Shown: positions 18,350-26,181, counted from the stretch's first letter. The stretch: 64,000 bases of DNA from Microbacterium sp. SSM24 (GCF_025989145.1 NZ_JAPDNQ010000001.1:1426001-1490000); one strand, 5' to 3'. Program-made: numbers and translations. Notes: generated from the sequence alone by a model not told the origin.

Positions 18350-19751
18350 GCCGGCGACCCGTCGCGCGCAGGGTCGTCGACGGCGCGGCCGCGCCTTCGC
18401 GGGCGCCTTCGCGCTCGTGGTCGGCGTGCTGGTGGCGCTGGGGCTGGCCGGAGCGGCGGCGAGCGTCGCCCAGGGCCCCCGTGCGACGGACGTGCAGGTC
18501 GATCCGGATGCTGCGGTCGCGGCATCCGGATCGCGCCTCATCGTCACCACGACCCAGTCCCTCGCCGAGGTCGAAGCGTCGCAGGTGACGGTCACGCCCG
18601 CGACGCCGTTCGCGGTGGACACCGCCGGACGCAGCGTCGGCGTGCGGTTCGCGCTGCCGCTGTGGGACGACACCGAGTACACGGTCGTCCTCACCGACGT
18701 CGAGGGACTCGGCGGCGGCCCGGCGGCCACGATCACCGAGACGTTCCGCACGCCGCCCGTGCAGGTCGAGCTGCTGCAGCGCGGACCCGACGGCGACACG
18801 ATCTTCCGCACCGACCTGACGGGCGAGAACGCCGTCCCCGTCTACACGCATCCCCACATCGAGGACTTCCGGGCGACCGCCACGCACCTCGTGGTGTCGG
18901 TGCGCACCGAGGACGACCGCGCCGGCCTCATCATGACCGATCTCGACGGCTCGAACCCGCACGACCTCCCGCTCCCCGGCGACGGGTACGTGTCGAACCT
19001 GCAGAGCGCCGACCGGGGCGACGTCGTGGGCTACACCTTCACGGACGCCGGTCTCGGGGCGGACGGCGGGCGCGAGAGCGAGCTGTTCACGGTGTCGCTG
19101 AAGGATCCGGATGCCGCCCCGCAGCCGGTCGCCGTCGACGGCACCGATCCGAGCATCGCCGACTGGCGCTTCGTGCCCGACACCGACACGATCCTGCTCC
19201 TCCCGTTCGACGGGTCGCTGCTGCTGACAGGTCCTGCGGGCGAGGGGGCGACGCCCATCGGGACGGCGATCACGATCGAGGGCGTCGCCCGAGGATCGTC
19301 CGAGGCCGTCGTGGAGCGGGTCGACGGCATGGCCTCCATCGACCTCACGGATGCGACCGAAGCGCCTCTCGTCGCCGCGGCGGACGACATCGGCCCGGTG
19401 ACCACCGTCACCCCGCTGCCCGACGGCTCGACGATCCGCTCGGCCGCGGTGCTCGAGCCCGACGGCACGCCGACGGGGCGCACCACCATCGCGCTGGTGG
19501 CCGTGGACGGGGAGACCCGCGTGCTCACCGAGGTGCCGGAGACGGATGCCGTGCTCCAGGTGTGCGTGTCGCCGAGCGCGCGGTATGCGGCGGTGCTGGT
19601 CGCGCCCGACGCGGTGGCGAACCCCTACGACACGTACCAGCTGCCCCTGCCGGAGCGGCCGGAGACGCGCGTGCTCGAGATCGCAGACGGCACCGAGGTC
19701 GTCGCGCTCAGCGGGGCCGCGATCTCGTGGTGTCAGGTGCCGCCGGGCTGA
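18339..19751 (+). CDS. Membrane-anchored Ig/beta-propeller-like protein of unknown function
   Basis: A 470-residue protein with an Arg-rich N-terminus, one membrane helix at about 20-45 and a large extracytoplasmic part. Residues about 48-145 resemble a bacterial Ig-like module (TQSLAEVEASQVTVTPATPF). From about 150 to the end, repeated beta-strand units such as DGDTIFRTDLTGEN and RAGLIMTDLDGSNPHDL suggest a TolB/YVTN-like propeller. There is no catalytic signature. It overlaps the end of the metal-linked gene upstream by 11 bases, so it belongs to the same transcript. Its 3' end overlaps the convergent MFS gene by 19 bp. I do not recognise a named family. Confidence 0.6.
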   Translation: MSTEPATRRAQGRRRRGRAFAGAFALVVGVLVALGLAGAAASVAQGPRATDVQVDPDAAVAASGSRLIVTTTQSLAEVEASQVTVTPATPFAVDTAGRSVGVRFALPLWDDTEYTVVLTDVEGLGGGPAATITETFRTPPVQVELLQRGPDGDTIFRTDLTGENAVPVYTHPHIEDFRATATHLVVSVRTEDDRAGLIMTDLDGSNPHDLPLPGDGYVSNLQSADRGDVVGYTFTDAGLGADGGRESELFTVSLKDPDAAPQPVAVDGTDPSIADWRFVPDTDTILLLPFDGSLLLTGPAGEGATPIGTAITIEGVARGSSEAVVERVDGMASIDLTDATEAPLVAAADDIGPVTTVTPLPDGSTIRSAAVLEPDGTPTGRTTIALVAVDGETRVLTEVPETDAVLQVCVSPSARYAAVLVAPDAVANPYDTYQLPLPERPETRVLEIADGTEVVALSGAAISWCQVPPG

Positions 19752-21376
19752 GCCGGCTCCGCTTCGTCCCGCTCGCCCGCCGCCGCGGGCACCGGGATCG
19801 TCGCCGGCAGACCTCGTGCGAGGACGATGCCGATCAGCGTGAGCGCGAAGACGAGGAACAGCGCCTGACGCAACGACTGAACCTGGGTGTCCGCATAGGT
19901 CTGCGCGATCTCGGTGGCCGCCTCCTGGCTGCCCCCGGCATCGAGCACCGCCTGCTCCGCCTGCTCCTGCGAGACGATCGGCGCTCCGCTGGCGGTGCCT
20001 TCGGCGACCTGCTGCTTGACGTCGTCGCTGAGCGTGGTGCTCGCATCGATGGCCGCACCGAAGCCGCCGGTGAGCAGCAGGATGAACACGGATCCGACGA
20101 TGGCGGTGCCGAACGACGAGCCGAGGTTCTGGAACGTGCCCTGCAGTCCGCCGACCTCGGAGGTGTCCTCCTTCGACACGGCCGACATGTTCACGTTGCC
20201 CAGCTGCGATGCCAGGAGGCCGAAGCCCGCGCCGACGACGAACATCCCGGCGCCGAACAGCAGGTCGGTGAGCTCCGGCTGCACGGCCGCGAAGACGAAG
20301 AAGAGTCCGATGCCGAGGGTGAACTGGCCGATGCGGGCGATGTTGCGGGCGGAGCGGACCGTGGACATGCGCGATCCGACGACCGAGAACAGGATGAGCC
20401 CGACGGACAGCGGCAGGATCTTGAGTCCGGTCTCGAGCGCGTCGTAGCCGAGGATCGTCTGCAGGTAGACGGGGACGACGAAGAACAGCGCGGCGATCGC
20501 GAAGTACTGGGCGAGGAACATCGTCAGCCCGCTGCGCAGGGCCGGAATGCGGAGCATGCTCACCTTGAGGAGCGGGATGCGGCCGTCGCGCTCGAGCTGC
20601 TGCTGGCGGCGGACGAACCACCACAGCACGAGGAACGCGATCACGATCAGATACGCGACGGGCGAGATGCCGAAGGGGGCGATCGTCACGCCGCCGACCT
20701 CCGGCGGGTCGAGGGGCACCAGCCACCCCCACGTCTTGCTCTGCAGCACCGCGAAGACGAGGATCGCCATTCCCGCAGCCGACAGCACGACGCTGAGGAG
20801 ATCGATCCGGAGCGTGCGGTCGCCGGGGGTGTCCTTGATCCGCCCCGAGACGATCAGCACCAGGATCATGATGATCACCTCGCCGACGAACACGTACCGC
20901 CACGAGGCGTACGTCGTCATGAGCCCGCCGATGAGCGGTCCTGCGGCCGCGGCGAATCCCGTGATCGCACCGAGCGCCGAGAACGCGATCACGCGATCGC
21001 GACCGGTGTAGTTGATCGCGGCGAGCGCGGCGATGGCGGGGATGACGAGGACCGCGCCGAGGCCCTCGACGAGCGACCAGCCCAGCATCAGGATCTCGAG
21101 GTTCGGCGCGAGGGCCGTCGTGAGGGAGCCGAGTCCGTAGACGATGGATCCGATGCGGAAGGCGGCGCTGCGGCCCCATTTGTCGCCGAGCTTTCCGCCC
21201 GTGAGCATGAACGCCGCCATCGTGAGCGCATAGAACGTGATCGCCGCCTGCATGCCGCCGATGTCGGTGCCCAGGTCCTCCGCCACGGTCGAGATGGAGA
21301 CGTTCATGACGGTGCTGTCGAGCACCATGACGAACTGAGAGACGCCCAGGATGATGAGCACGAACCACCGCTTCAT
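19733..21376 (-). CDS. MFS exporter, DHA2 (14-helix) family
   Basis: A 547-residue transporter with 14 predicted helices. The N-terminal LDSTVMNVSISTVAEDLG motif and GGKLGDKWGRS (motif A) are the usual DHA2/EmrB features; ALGAITGFAAAAGPLIGG is motif C of antiporters. It probably exports drugs or metabolites by proton antiport. A 100-residue periplasmic-type insertion near residue 440 (VKQQVAEGTASGAP) is also typical. The ATG at 21376 is preceded by TAGCAT with a six-base gap. It converges on the propeller protein and overlaps its 3' end by 19 bp, and is divergent from the DNA glycosylase. The substrate is unknown. Confidence 0.85.
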   Translation of the reverse strand: MKRWFVLIILGVSQFVMVLDSTVMNVSISTVAEDLGTDIGGMQAAITFYALTMAAFMLTGGKLGDKWGRSAAFRIGSIVYGLGSLTTALAPNLEILMLGWSLVEGLGAVLVIPAIAALAAINYTGRDRVIAFSALGAITGFAAAAGPLIGGLMTTYASWRYVFVGEVIIMILVLIVSGRIKDTPGDRTLRIDLLSVVLSAAGMAILVFAVLQSKTWGWLVPLDPPEVGGVTIAPFGISPVAYLIVIAFLVLWWFVRRQQQLERDGRIPLLKVSMLRIPALRSGLTMFLAQYFAIAALFFVVPVYLQTILGYDALETGLKILPLSVGLILFSVVGSRMSTVRSARNIARIGQFTLGIGLFFVFAAVQPELTDLLFGAGMFVVGAGFGLLASQLGNVNMSAVSKEDTSEVGGLQGTFQNLGSSFGTAIVGSVFILLLTGGFGAAIDASTTLSDDVKQQVAEGTASGAPIVSQEQAEQAVLDAGGSQEAATEIAQTYADTQVQSLRQALFLVFALTLIGIVLARGLPATIPVPAAAGERDEAEPAQPGGT

Positions 21377-21382
21377 GCGCGA

Positions 21383-21388
21383 ATGCTA
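21383..21388 (-). promoter_or_regulatory. Leaderless -10 hexamer for the DHA2 exporter
   Basis: TAGCAT on the minus strand, six bases before the ATG at 21376. It shares the 76-bp divergent spacer with the glycosylase promoter. Confidence 0.5.
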
Positions 21389-21440
21389 TCGGCGCGACGG
21401 GGCGGGGCGGATCGCCTCGCGGGGGTGAGTCTCGCGTGCG

Positions 21441-21446
21441 TAGACT
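21441..21446 (+). promoter_or_regulatory. Leaderless -10 hexamer for the 3-methyladenine glycosylase
   Basis: TAGACT, six bases before the ATG at 21453. Confidence 0.6.
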
Positions 21447-21452
21447 CCCCGC

Positions 21453-22169
21453 ATGTCCGATGCCGAGCTGAGACCCGCTCGTCGCGAGGACCTGACGGGC
21501 CTTCCCGCCGACGTCGCCCCCCGCCTGCTCGGCGCCCACCTGACGACCGTCGTCGACGGCCAGGTCGTCGTCGCGCGACTCACCGAGGTCGAGGCCTATC
21601 ACGGTCTCGGCACAGGCCCCGTCGCCGACCTCGGATCGCACGCCCGCATGGGCCGCACGGCGCGCAACGCCACCATGTGGGGCGAGCCCGGCCACCTCTA
21701 CGTCTATCTCAGCCACGGCATCCACTCGTGCGTCAACGTCGTGTGCGGTCCCGAGGGCGTCGCGGGAGGAATCCTGCTGCGCGGCGCCGAGATCGTGGAA
21801 GGGGCGGATGCCGCGGCCGCCCGCCGGCCGGCGGCTCGCACCGTCCGCGACCTGGCGCGCGGTCCCGGTCGCCTCGGAGACGCGGTGGGGCTGCGGCATC
21901 CGGTCCACGACGGCATCGACGCGATCACCGGCCGGCCGCTCCACGGCGCCGTCGCACGTCTCGACCTGCGCGCCCGGCCGCTGACCGGTGTCGCGACCGG
22001 ACCCCGGGTGGGGGTCGCGGGCGAGGCCGGCACGGCGCTGTTCCCGTGGCGGTTCTGGGTCGCGGGCGACCCGACGGTCTCGGCGTTCCGGTGGGGTCGA
22101 GGCGCCGCGGAGGCCGCGGCCCCGGTCGCCGCCGCTGTCAAGCGCGACACGCCCTCCGTGCTAGACTGA
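21453..22169 (+). CDS. mpg: 3-methyladenine DNA glycosylase (AAG/MPG family)
   Basis: A 238-residue base-excision repair enzyme that removes alkylated purines. The catalytic glutamate and its neighbours are in LTEVEAYHG near residue 50. The substrate-pocket motif GRTARNATMWGEPGHLYVYLSHGIHSCVNVV and RGAEIVEG are family hallmarks. Length is a little longer than average because of an Ala-rich C-terminus. It is transcribed alone from a leaderless promoter. The promoter of the rpmB operon lies inside or just before its end: the TAGACT hexamer at 22162 is within the last codons. There is no sign of damage to the gene. Confidence 0.92.
   Translation: MSDAELRPARREDLTGLPADVAPRLLGAHLTTVVDGQVVVARLTEVEAYHGLGTGPVADLGSHARMGRTARNATMWGEPGHLYVYLSHGIHSCVNVVCGPEGVAGGILLRGAEIVEGADAAAARRPAARTVRDLARGPGRLGDAVGLRHPVHDGIDAITGRPLHGAVARLDLRARPLTGVATGPRVGVAGEAGTALFPWRFWVAGDPTVSAFRWGRGAAEAAAPVAAAVKRDTPSVLD
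22162..22167 (+). promoter_or_regulatory. -10 hexamer for the rpmB-rpmG-rpsN operon
   Basis: TAGACT inside the end of the glycosylase gene and about 140 bp before rpmB. Unlike most TAGACT sites in the window it is followed by a long leader. The -35 is unclear (TGTCAA at 22136-22141 gives a long 20-base spacer). Confidence 0.5.
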
Positions 22170-22309
22170 CTCTTTGTCTGCGCGCACTCCAGCACGCAGT
22201 TCGTATCCCACACCTCTTCCAGGCCGCGAGCGGTCCGGTGAGTCACGGGGTGCAGACAAGGGATCTTGGGTGGGGCCGTCCGGCCTCACGGTACTAAGGA
22301 GACATCACT
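22170..22309 (+). promoter_or_regulatory. Long 5' leader of the rpmB operon with long-range pairing
   Basis: About 140 nt without a gene. TTGTCTGC at 22174-22181 is perfectly complementary to GCAGACAA at 22252-22259, closing a roughly 85-nt domain. A short GGCC-GGCC hairpin (22274-22285) follows before the AAGGAG ribosome site. It may be a regulated ribosomal-protein leader; no known motif was recognised. Confidence 0.4.
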
Positions 22310-22546
22310 ATGGCAGCAGTGTGCCAGGTGACTGGAGCTGTTCCCGGCTTCGGTCACAACATCTCGCACTCGCACCGCCGGACGAAGCGCCGCTTCGACC
22401 CGAACGTGCAGAAGAAGACCTACTTCGTTCCGTCGCTGGGTCGCAACATCAAGCTCAACGTTTCGGCGAAGGGCATCAAGGTGATTGACGCACGCGGCAT
22501 CGAGTCCGTCGTCAAGGACCTCCTCGCGAAGGGTGTGAAGCTCTAA
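22310..22546 (+). CDS. rpmB: 50S ribosomal protein L28, cysteine-poor form
   Basis: A 78-residue L28 opening [29 protein letters not shown], with the conserved [10 protein letters not shown] centre. Only the single Cys at position 5 is present, so the four-cysteine zinc ribbon is absent (C-minus form). AAGGAGA precedes the ATG. The stop overlaps the rpmG start by one base. In other actinobacteria C-minus L28/L33/S14 are the zinc-sparing paralogues repressed by Zur, but no Zur-type palindrome is seen upstream here, so this set may be the constitutive one. Confidence 0.95.
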   Translation: MAAVCQVTGAVPGFGHNISHSHRRTKRRFDPNVQKKTYFVPSLGRNIKLNVSAKGIKVIDARGIESVVKDLLAKGVKL

Positions 22547-22716
22547 TGGCGAAGAAGGCTCAGGACGTCCGTCCGATCATCAAGCTGCGTTCGACCGCCG
22601 GCACGGGGTACACCTACGTGACGCGCAAGAACCGTCGCAACAACCCCGACCGCATCGTGCTCAAGAAGTACGACCCGGTCATCCGCAAGCACGTCGAATT
22701 CCGAGAGGAGCGTTGA
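22546..22716 (+). CDS. rpmG: 50S ribosomal protein L33, cysteine-free form
   Basis: A 56-residue protein starting [19 protein letters not shown], with [22 protein letters not shown] in the middle and ending FREER. Both zinc-ribbon CxxC pairs of canonical L33 are missing and no cysteine is present. It lies between rpmB and rpsN, overlapping the rpmB stop by one base and ending three bases before the rpsN ATG, with GAGGAG near its own end serving rpsN. It is a component of the large ribosomal subunit. The C-minus form needs no zinc. Confidence 0.95.
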   Translation: MAKKAQDVRPIIKLRSTAGTGYTYVTRKNRRNNPDRIVLKKYDPVIRKHVEFREER

Positions 22717-22719
22717 TCC

Positions 22720-23025
22720 ATGGCTAAGAAGAGCAAGATCGCGCGCAACGAGCAGCGTCAGGTGATCGTCGATCGCTACGCCGCCAAGCGCGCCGAGCTG
22801 AAGAAGGCGCTCGTTTCGCCCGATTCCACCGACGAGCAGCGCGAAGCCGCCCGCGTCGGCCTGCAGAAGCTGCCGAAGAACGCGTCGCCCGTGCGCGTCC
22901 GCTCGCGCGACGTCATCGACGGCCGCCCCCGCGGTGTCCTCACGAAGTTCGGCATCTCGCGTGTCCGCTTCCGTGACATGGCGCACCGTGGCGAGCTGCC
23001 CGGCGTGACCAAGTCGAGCTGGTAA
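22720..23025 (+). CDS. rpsN: 30S ribosomal protein S14, long zinc-free form
   Basis: A 101-residue S14, the long type, starting [20 protein letters not shown]. The region that carries a CxxC-CxxC zinc site in the short type reads [15 protein letters not shown] here, with no cysteine. The conserved C-terminus [24 protein letters not shown] confirms the family. GAGAGGAG lies upstream of the ATG. A strong hairpin with a UACG loop ends the operon. All three proteins of the operon lack zinc sites, as in the zinc-starvation sets of other actinobacteria. Confidence 0.95.
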   Translation: MAKKSKIARNEQRQVIVDRYAAKRAELKKALVSPDSTDEQREAARVGLQKLPKNASPVRVRSRDVIDGRPRGVLTKFGISRVRFRDMAHRGELPGVTKSSW

Positions 23026-23037
23026 GCACCCGCTTCC

Positions 23038-23073
23038 AGAAGGCCCGGAGTTCTACGGAACTCCGGGCCTTCT
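23038..23073 (+). terminator. Terminator of the rpmB-rpmG-rpsN operon
   Basis: A perfect 16-bp stem (23038-23053 with 23058-23073) closed by the stable C(UACG)G tetraloop, starting 13 bp after the rpsN stop. Confidence 0.9.
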
Positions 23074-23100
23074 GCATTCCCGGCGGGAGAGGATGGACGC

Positions 23101-24195
23101 ATGCCGCTCGACCCGTTCTTCGAAGAGCGCCTGCGCGTGCACCGCAAGTACCTGCTCGATCAGGCGATCGGATCGGTGCGCACCAGGCTCGCCGCGCTGT
23201 GGCCGCTCGGCCGCGACGGTGCGCCGCCTGCGGCGAAGAGCGCGTCCCGCGCCGCGGGGGATGCGCGCAGTGAGAAGGCGTCGGCGGCCGGTCCCCACGC
23301 CCGGGCACGGGTGAAGCACCGGCGGGCGGCTCTCGCATGGGACCGCAGCGAGCTCGAGAGCGTGGGCACGCCGGGTCCGGACGTCCGCATCTCGGAGCAC
23401 ACGGTCGCCGTCGACGGCTATCCCGACGTACGCGTGCGGATCTATCATCCGGCAGCGGAGGCGGGATCGCCCGTGCCCGCCGTGGTGGCGTTCTTCGGGG
23501 GCGCGTTCCGCATCGGCGGGATCGACTATCCCACGACGGATGCCGCCTTCCGCCGCCGGGCCGTCGACGCCGACGTCGCGGTGGTCGCCGTGGACTACGC
23601 CCTCGCCCCGGAGCACCGCTACCCCGCGCAGGTCGAACAGGGGTACGCCGCGCTCGTGTGGCTCTTCACGCACGCCGCCGAGCTGGGCGTGGATCCCGAG
23701 CGGATCGGTCTGCTGGGCACGTCGGCGGGCGGCGGCCTCGCCGCCGCGGTCACGCTCGTCAACCGCGATCGCGCGCGCCTGCCGCTGCGGCTGCAGGTGC
23801 TCGAGGTGCCCGTCGTCGACCTCACCGGACGAAGCCTGGACCTCGCGGCGACGCGGGCGCTCGGCATCCCGCGTCCTCTCGTTCTGCGCGAGCTGCGCTC
23901 GGTGGCGCGCACCTACCTTCCGAGCCGCCGATCAGCGCGCGAGCCCTACGCGTCCCCGCTGCGCGCGGCGTCCCACGCCGACCTGCCGCCGGCCGTGATC
24001 CTGACGGCCGAGTACGACCCGCTCCGCGGTGACGGGGATGCCTACGCGGCGGCGCTGCGGCGCGCAGGCGTCGAGGCGAGCGCCGTGCGCTACCTCGGGG
24101 TCACCCACGACACCCCGATCTTCACCGGCGTGCTGCCCGCCGCGCGCCGGTGGCACGACGACGTCGTCGCGGCCCTCCGCCGCCTGCACGCCTGA
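23101..24195 (+). CDS. Alpha/beta hydrolase, hormone-sensitive-lipase (GDXG) type
   Basis: A 364-residue esterase-like protein. The catalytic serine is in GTSAGGGL near residue 215, the acid in TAEYDPLRGDGDAYA near 305, and histidine in LGVTHDTPIF near 335, all in the order of the HSL family. The oxyanion motif, normally HGGG, reads FFGGAFRIGG near residue 130, so the conserved His is replaced. The first 100 residues form a basic, Ala-rich extension. There is no signal peptide, so it acts in the cytoplasm on an unknown ester. The ATG has only a weak upstream GGAGAGGA. It ends at a cluster of hairpins and is convergent with another hydrolase. Confidence 0.8.
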   Translation: MPLDPFFEERLRVHRKYLLDQAIGSVRTRLAALWPLGRDGAPPAAKSASRAAGDARSEKASAAGPHARARVKHRRAALAWDRSELESVGTPGPDVRISEHTVAVDGYPDVRVRIYHPAAEAGSPVPAVVAFFGGAFRIGGIDYPTTDAAFRRRAVDADVAVVAVDYALAPEHRYPAQVEQGYAALVWLFTHAAELGVDPERIGLLGTSAGGGLAAAVTLVNRDRARLPLRLQVLEVPVVDLTGRSLDLAATRALGIPRPLVLRELRSVARTYLPSRRSAREPYASPLRAASHADLPPAVILTAEYDPLRGDGDAYAAALRRAGVEASAVRYLGVTHDTPIFTGVLPAARRWHDDVVAALRRLHA

Positions 24196-24231
24196 CTGTC
24201 CCTGCACGGGTGACTGTCACGGCACGGCTGA

Positions 24232-24360
24232 GGCCCGGGGATCTTTCGAACCCCGGGCCCCCGTGTCCCACCGCGGACACCGACCGGGAACCACCCGACC
24301 GTCGAGGCACCAGGCGGGCTGGTGCTTCGACGGTGGAGTGGTTCCCCGGCGGCGCCGGGG
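24232..24360. terminator. Cluster of four hairpins between convergent hydrolase genes
   Basis: Four stems follow one another: a 9-bp stem (24232-24240 with 24251-24259), a 6-bp stem (24263-24268 with 24275-24280), a long stem 24286-24312 with 24320-24346 made of 9, 8 and 6 paired bases around small internal mismatches, and a 7-bp stem (24344-24350 with 24354-24360). Together they would stop transcription from both sides. Confidence 0.8.
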
Positions 24361-24372
24361 AGGGGCATCCGA

Positions 24373-25215
24373 CTACTTCGCCGCCTCGGTCTCGCGCACC
24401 TGGTGGGCGGTCGCCCACTCGAGGGCGTAGTCGGCGATCTCTTCCCAGCCGTCCTGGCTGACCAGGCGGTGCGTGCGGCCGGCGTACTCCTTGTACTCGA
24501 CGACGGCGGGGCTGCCGGACCGGGTGTACTTCTTCACGATGGCCTTGCCGATGGCCGGCGGCACGACGTGGTCGATCTCGCCGGTGATCACGAGGAACGG
24601 AGCGCGATCGGCGCGGCTGTAGTCGACGTGGGTGACGCCGCCCTTCTCGTTGAGCACCGACGTGACGCCCTCGAAGAAGACACGGTTGTACGAGTTGACC
24701 GCGTACTCCTCCCACAGCTTGTCGGACTCGCTGCGGGGCAGGTCGTTGCCGAACGTGAAGTGGAAGTGGCGCTTGGACAGCGGCTTGGCGCCGTTCTTGC
24801 CGAACGGGTTCGAGAGGATCGGCGTGCCGGTCCAGAGGGTGGAGAGCGGGAGTGCCGTCACGCCGGCGGTCTGCCCGGGTGCGACGCCGACGTACGCGAC
24901 GCCGAGGCCGCGGTCGGCGAGCATCTGCGTGAGCACTCCGCCGAACGAGTGGCCGATGATGATCGGCTTCACGGGGAGCTCGCGGATGATGCGCTCGTAG
25001 TTGTCGGCGATCTGCTTCAGGCCGATCCCCTTGAGGGCGGCGGGGTTGGAGCGGATGTCCTCGACGGTGCGGTCGTCGATGCCGGGCCAGCCGGGGACGA
25101 TGACCTGGTGACCGGCGGCGCGGAAGCGCTCGGCCCACGTGTCCCAGCTCTTGGGGGTCATCCAGAGGCCGTGGATGAGGACGATGGGGGTCTTGGTCGT
25201 GGTGTTCTCGTTCAT
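24373..25215 (-). CDS. Alpha/beta hydrolase, TetR-linked
   Basis: A 280-residue hydrolase starting MNENTTTKTPIVLIHGLWMTPKSW. The oxyanion HGLW is near residue 15, nucleophile elbow GHSFGG near 89, acid in VITGEIDHVVPP near 215 and histidine in GRTHRL near 250. There is no signal peptide. The start is supported by AGGAG before the ATG. It is divergent from a TetR regulator with a clear operator between them, so the enzyme is probably induced by its own substrate or a related compound. The fold family includes esterases, lactonases and haloperoxidases; the substrate cannot be told. Confidence 0.85.
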   Translation of the reverse strand: MNENTTTKTPIVLIHGLWMTPKSWDTWAERFRAAGHQVIVPGWPGIDDRTVEDIRSNPAALKGIGLKQIADNYERIIRELPVKPIIIGHSFGGVLTQMLADRGLGVAYVGVAPGQTAGVTALPLSTLWTGTPILSNPFGKNGAKPLSKRHFHFTFGNDLPRSESDKLWEEYAVNSYNRVFFEGVTSVLNEKGGVTHVDYSRADRAPFLVITGEIDHVVPPAIGKAIVKKYTRSGSPAVVEYKEYAGRTHRLVSQDGWEEIADYALEWATAHQVRETEAAK

Positions 25216-25269
25216 GTCAATCTCCTGGGTGGTGGTGTGGCGGTGGGTGTTGCGGTGATGAAACCGATA

Positions 25270-25291
25270 GTAGACCGAACGTTCTATCTAC
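25270..25291. promoter_or_regulatory. TetR-type operator between the hydrolase and its regulator
   Basis: A 22-bp inverted repeat with half-sites GTAGA-N2-GAAC and GTTC-N2-TCTAC around AACGTT, lying in the divergent spacer 55 bp before the hydrolase start and 64 bp before tetR. Size and symmetry fit a TetR dimer-pair site. Confidence 0.75.
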
Positions 25292-25354
25292 GCAAGACTA
25301 TTCCCAAAAGAATTTTTCGGATGCCGAGATGGCACGATGGATCCCGGAGGAAAC

Positions 25355-25945
25355 ATGAGCACCACCCCCGCGCCGGCCGCGAACACCCGCCCCTCCCCTG
25401 CACGCCAGCGGCTGCTCGATGCCGCGACGGATCTCTTCTATCGCGAGGGCATCCACTCCGTCGGCGTCGACAGGATCATCGAGGAGTCCGGGGTGACCCG
25501 GGCGACGATGTACAAGCAGTTCGAGGGCAAGGAGGGGCTCGTCCTCGCCTACCTCCAGGGTGAGGACGCGCGCCTCCGCGAGCTCTTCGCACAGGCGGGC
25601 TCCGTCTCGGACGACCCCGAGGTGCTGCTCGACCTGGTCATCGCCGGCATCGAGCAGGACGTCCGCGAGCGTCACACGCGCGGGTGCCCGTTCATCAACG
25701 CCGCCGCCGAGTATCCCGCCGCCGGGCCTGTGCGCGAGCTCATCTCCGATCACCGCGAGTGGTTCCGGGCGACGCTCGAGCACCTCGCCCGTGCCGCCGG
25801 ACTCACCGATCCCGCCGACGTCGCCGCGTCGCTCGTGCTGCTGCGCGACGCCGCGCTCGTGGGCGGCTACCTCGACGGACAGGACCGCGTCGGACCCGCG
25901 TTCGCACGCACCGCGCGCGGCGTGATCGCCTCGCACCGGACCTGA
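25355..25945 (+). CDS. TetR-family transcriptional regulator
   Basis: A 196-residue regulator. The N-terminal helix-turn-helix is RQRLLDAATDLFYREGIHSVGVDRIIEESGVTRATMYKQF at about 16-58, and the ligand domain contains RGCPFINAAAEYP near 110, a motif of one TetR subfamily. The start at 25355 has GGAGGAA six bases upstream; an in-frame ATG at 25337 is less likely. It is divergent from the alpha/beta hydrolase, with a 22-bp palindrome between. It most likely represses both genes and responds to a small hydrophobic effector. Confidence 0.85.
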   Translation: MSTTPAPAANTRPSPARQRLLDAATDLFYREGIHSVGVDRIIEESGVTRATMYKQFEGKEGLVLAYLQGEDARLRELFAQAGSVSDDPEVLLDLVIAGIEQDVRERHTRGCPFINAAAEYPAAGPVRELISDHREWFRATLEHLARAAGLTDPADVAASLVLLRDAALVGGYLDGQDRVGPAFARTARGVIASHRT

Positions 25946-26014
25946 ATGGGACGGTGCGGAAGCGGCTCGATTCCGCTCCGAAAGGCCGTCACAGGCGTCA
26001 CATGGGCCACATTC

Positions 26015-26084
26015 GTACCCGACACGCCGTCCAGAACGTCAGAAAACCCCGGAAATACGCGGATGCGGCCGGGATGTCGGGTAC
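26015..26084. repeat. Separated 10-bp inverted repeat upstream of the HU gene
   Basis: GTACCCGACA at 26015-26024 and its exact complement TGTCGGGTAC at 26075-26084, 50 bp apart, in the 236-bp gene-free stretch between tetR and the HU gene. Overlapping the right arm, TACATT at 26082-26087 is a plausible -10, so the arms could be paired operator sites or a long-loop hairpin. Confidence 0.45.
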
Positions 26085-26181
26085 ATTCAAGGCGGTCGAA
26101 CCGACCAGCCGGGGGGCGAACTGCCATCCGGTCCGAGCAATGAACGAGCGGCGACTCCGCCGCTCTCGGAGGACAATCCCC

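Noticed and set aside
18246..22297. Very long open frames (over 1,200 codons) on both strands opposite to or out of frame with the genes here
   Set aside because: They have Arg/Pro/Ala-rich translations without motifs and overlap well-supported genes; long non-coding frames are expected in DNA this GC-rich.
22136..22309. Zur operator upstream of rpmB
   Set aside because: I looked for a TTGANAA-type palindrome like the one before znuA and found none; the region is GC-rich throughout.
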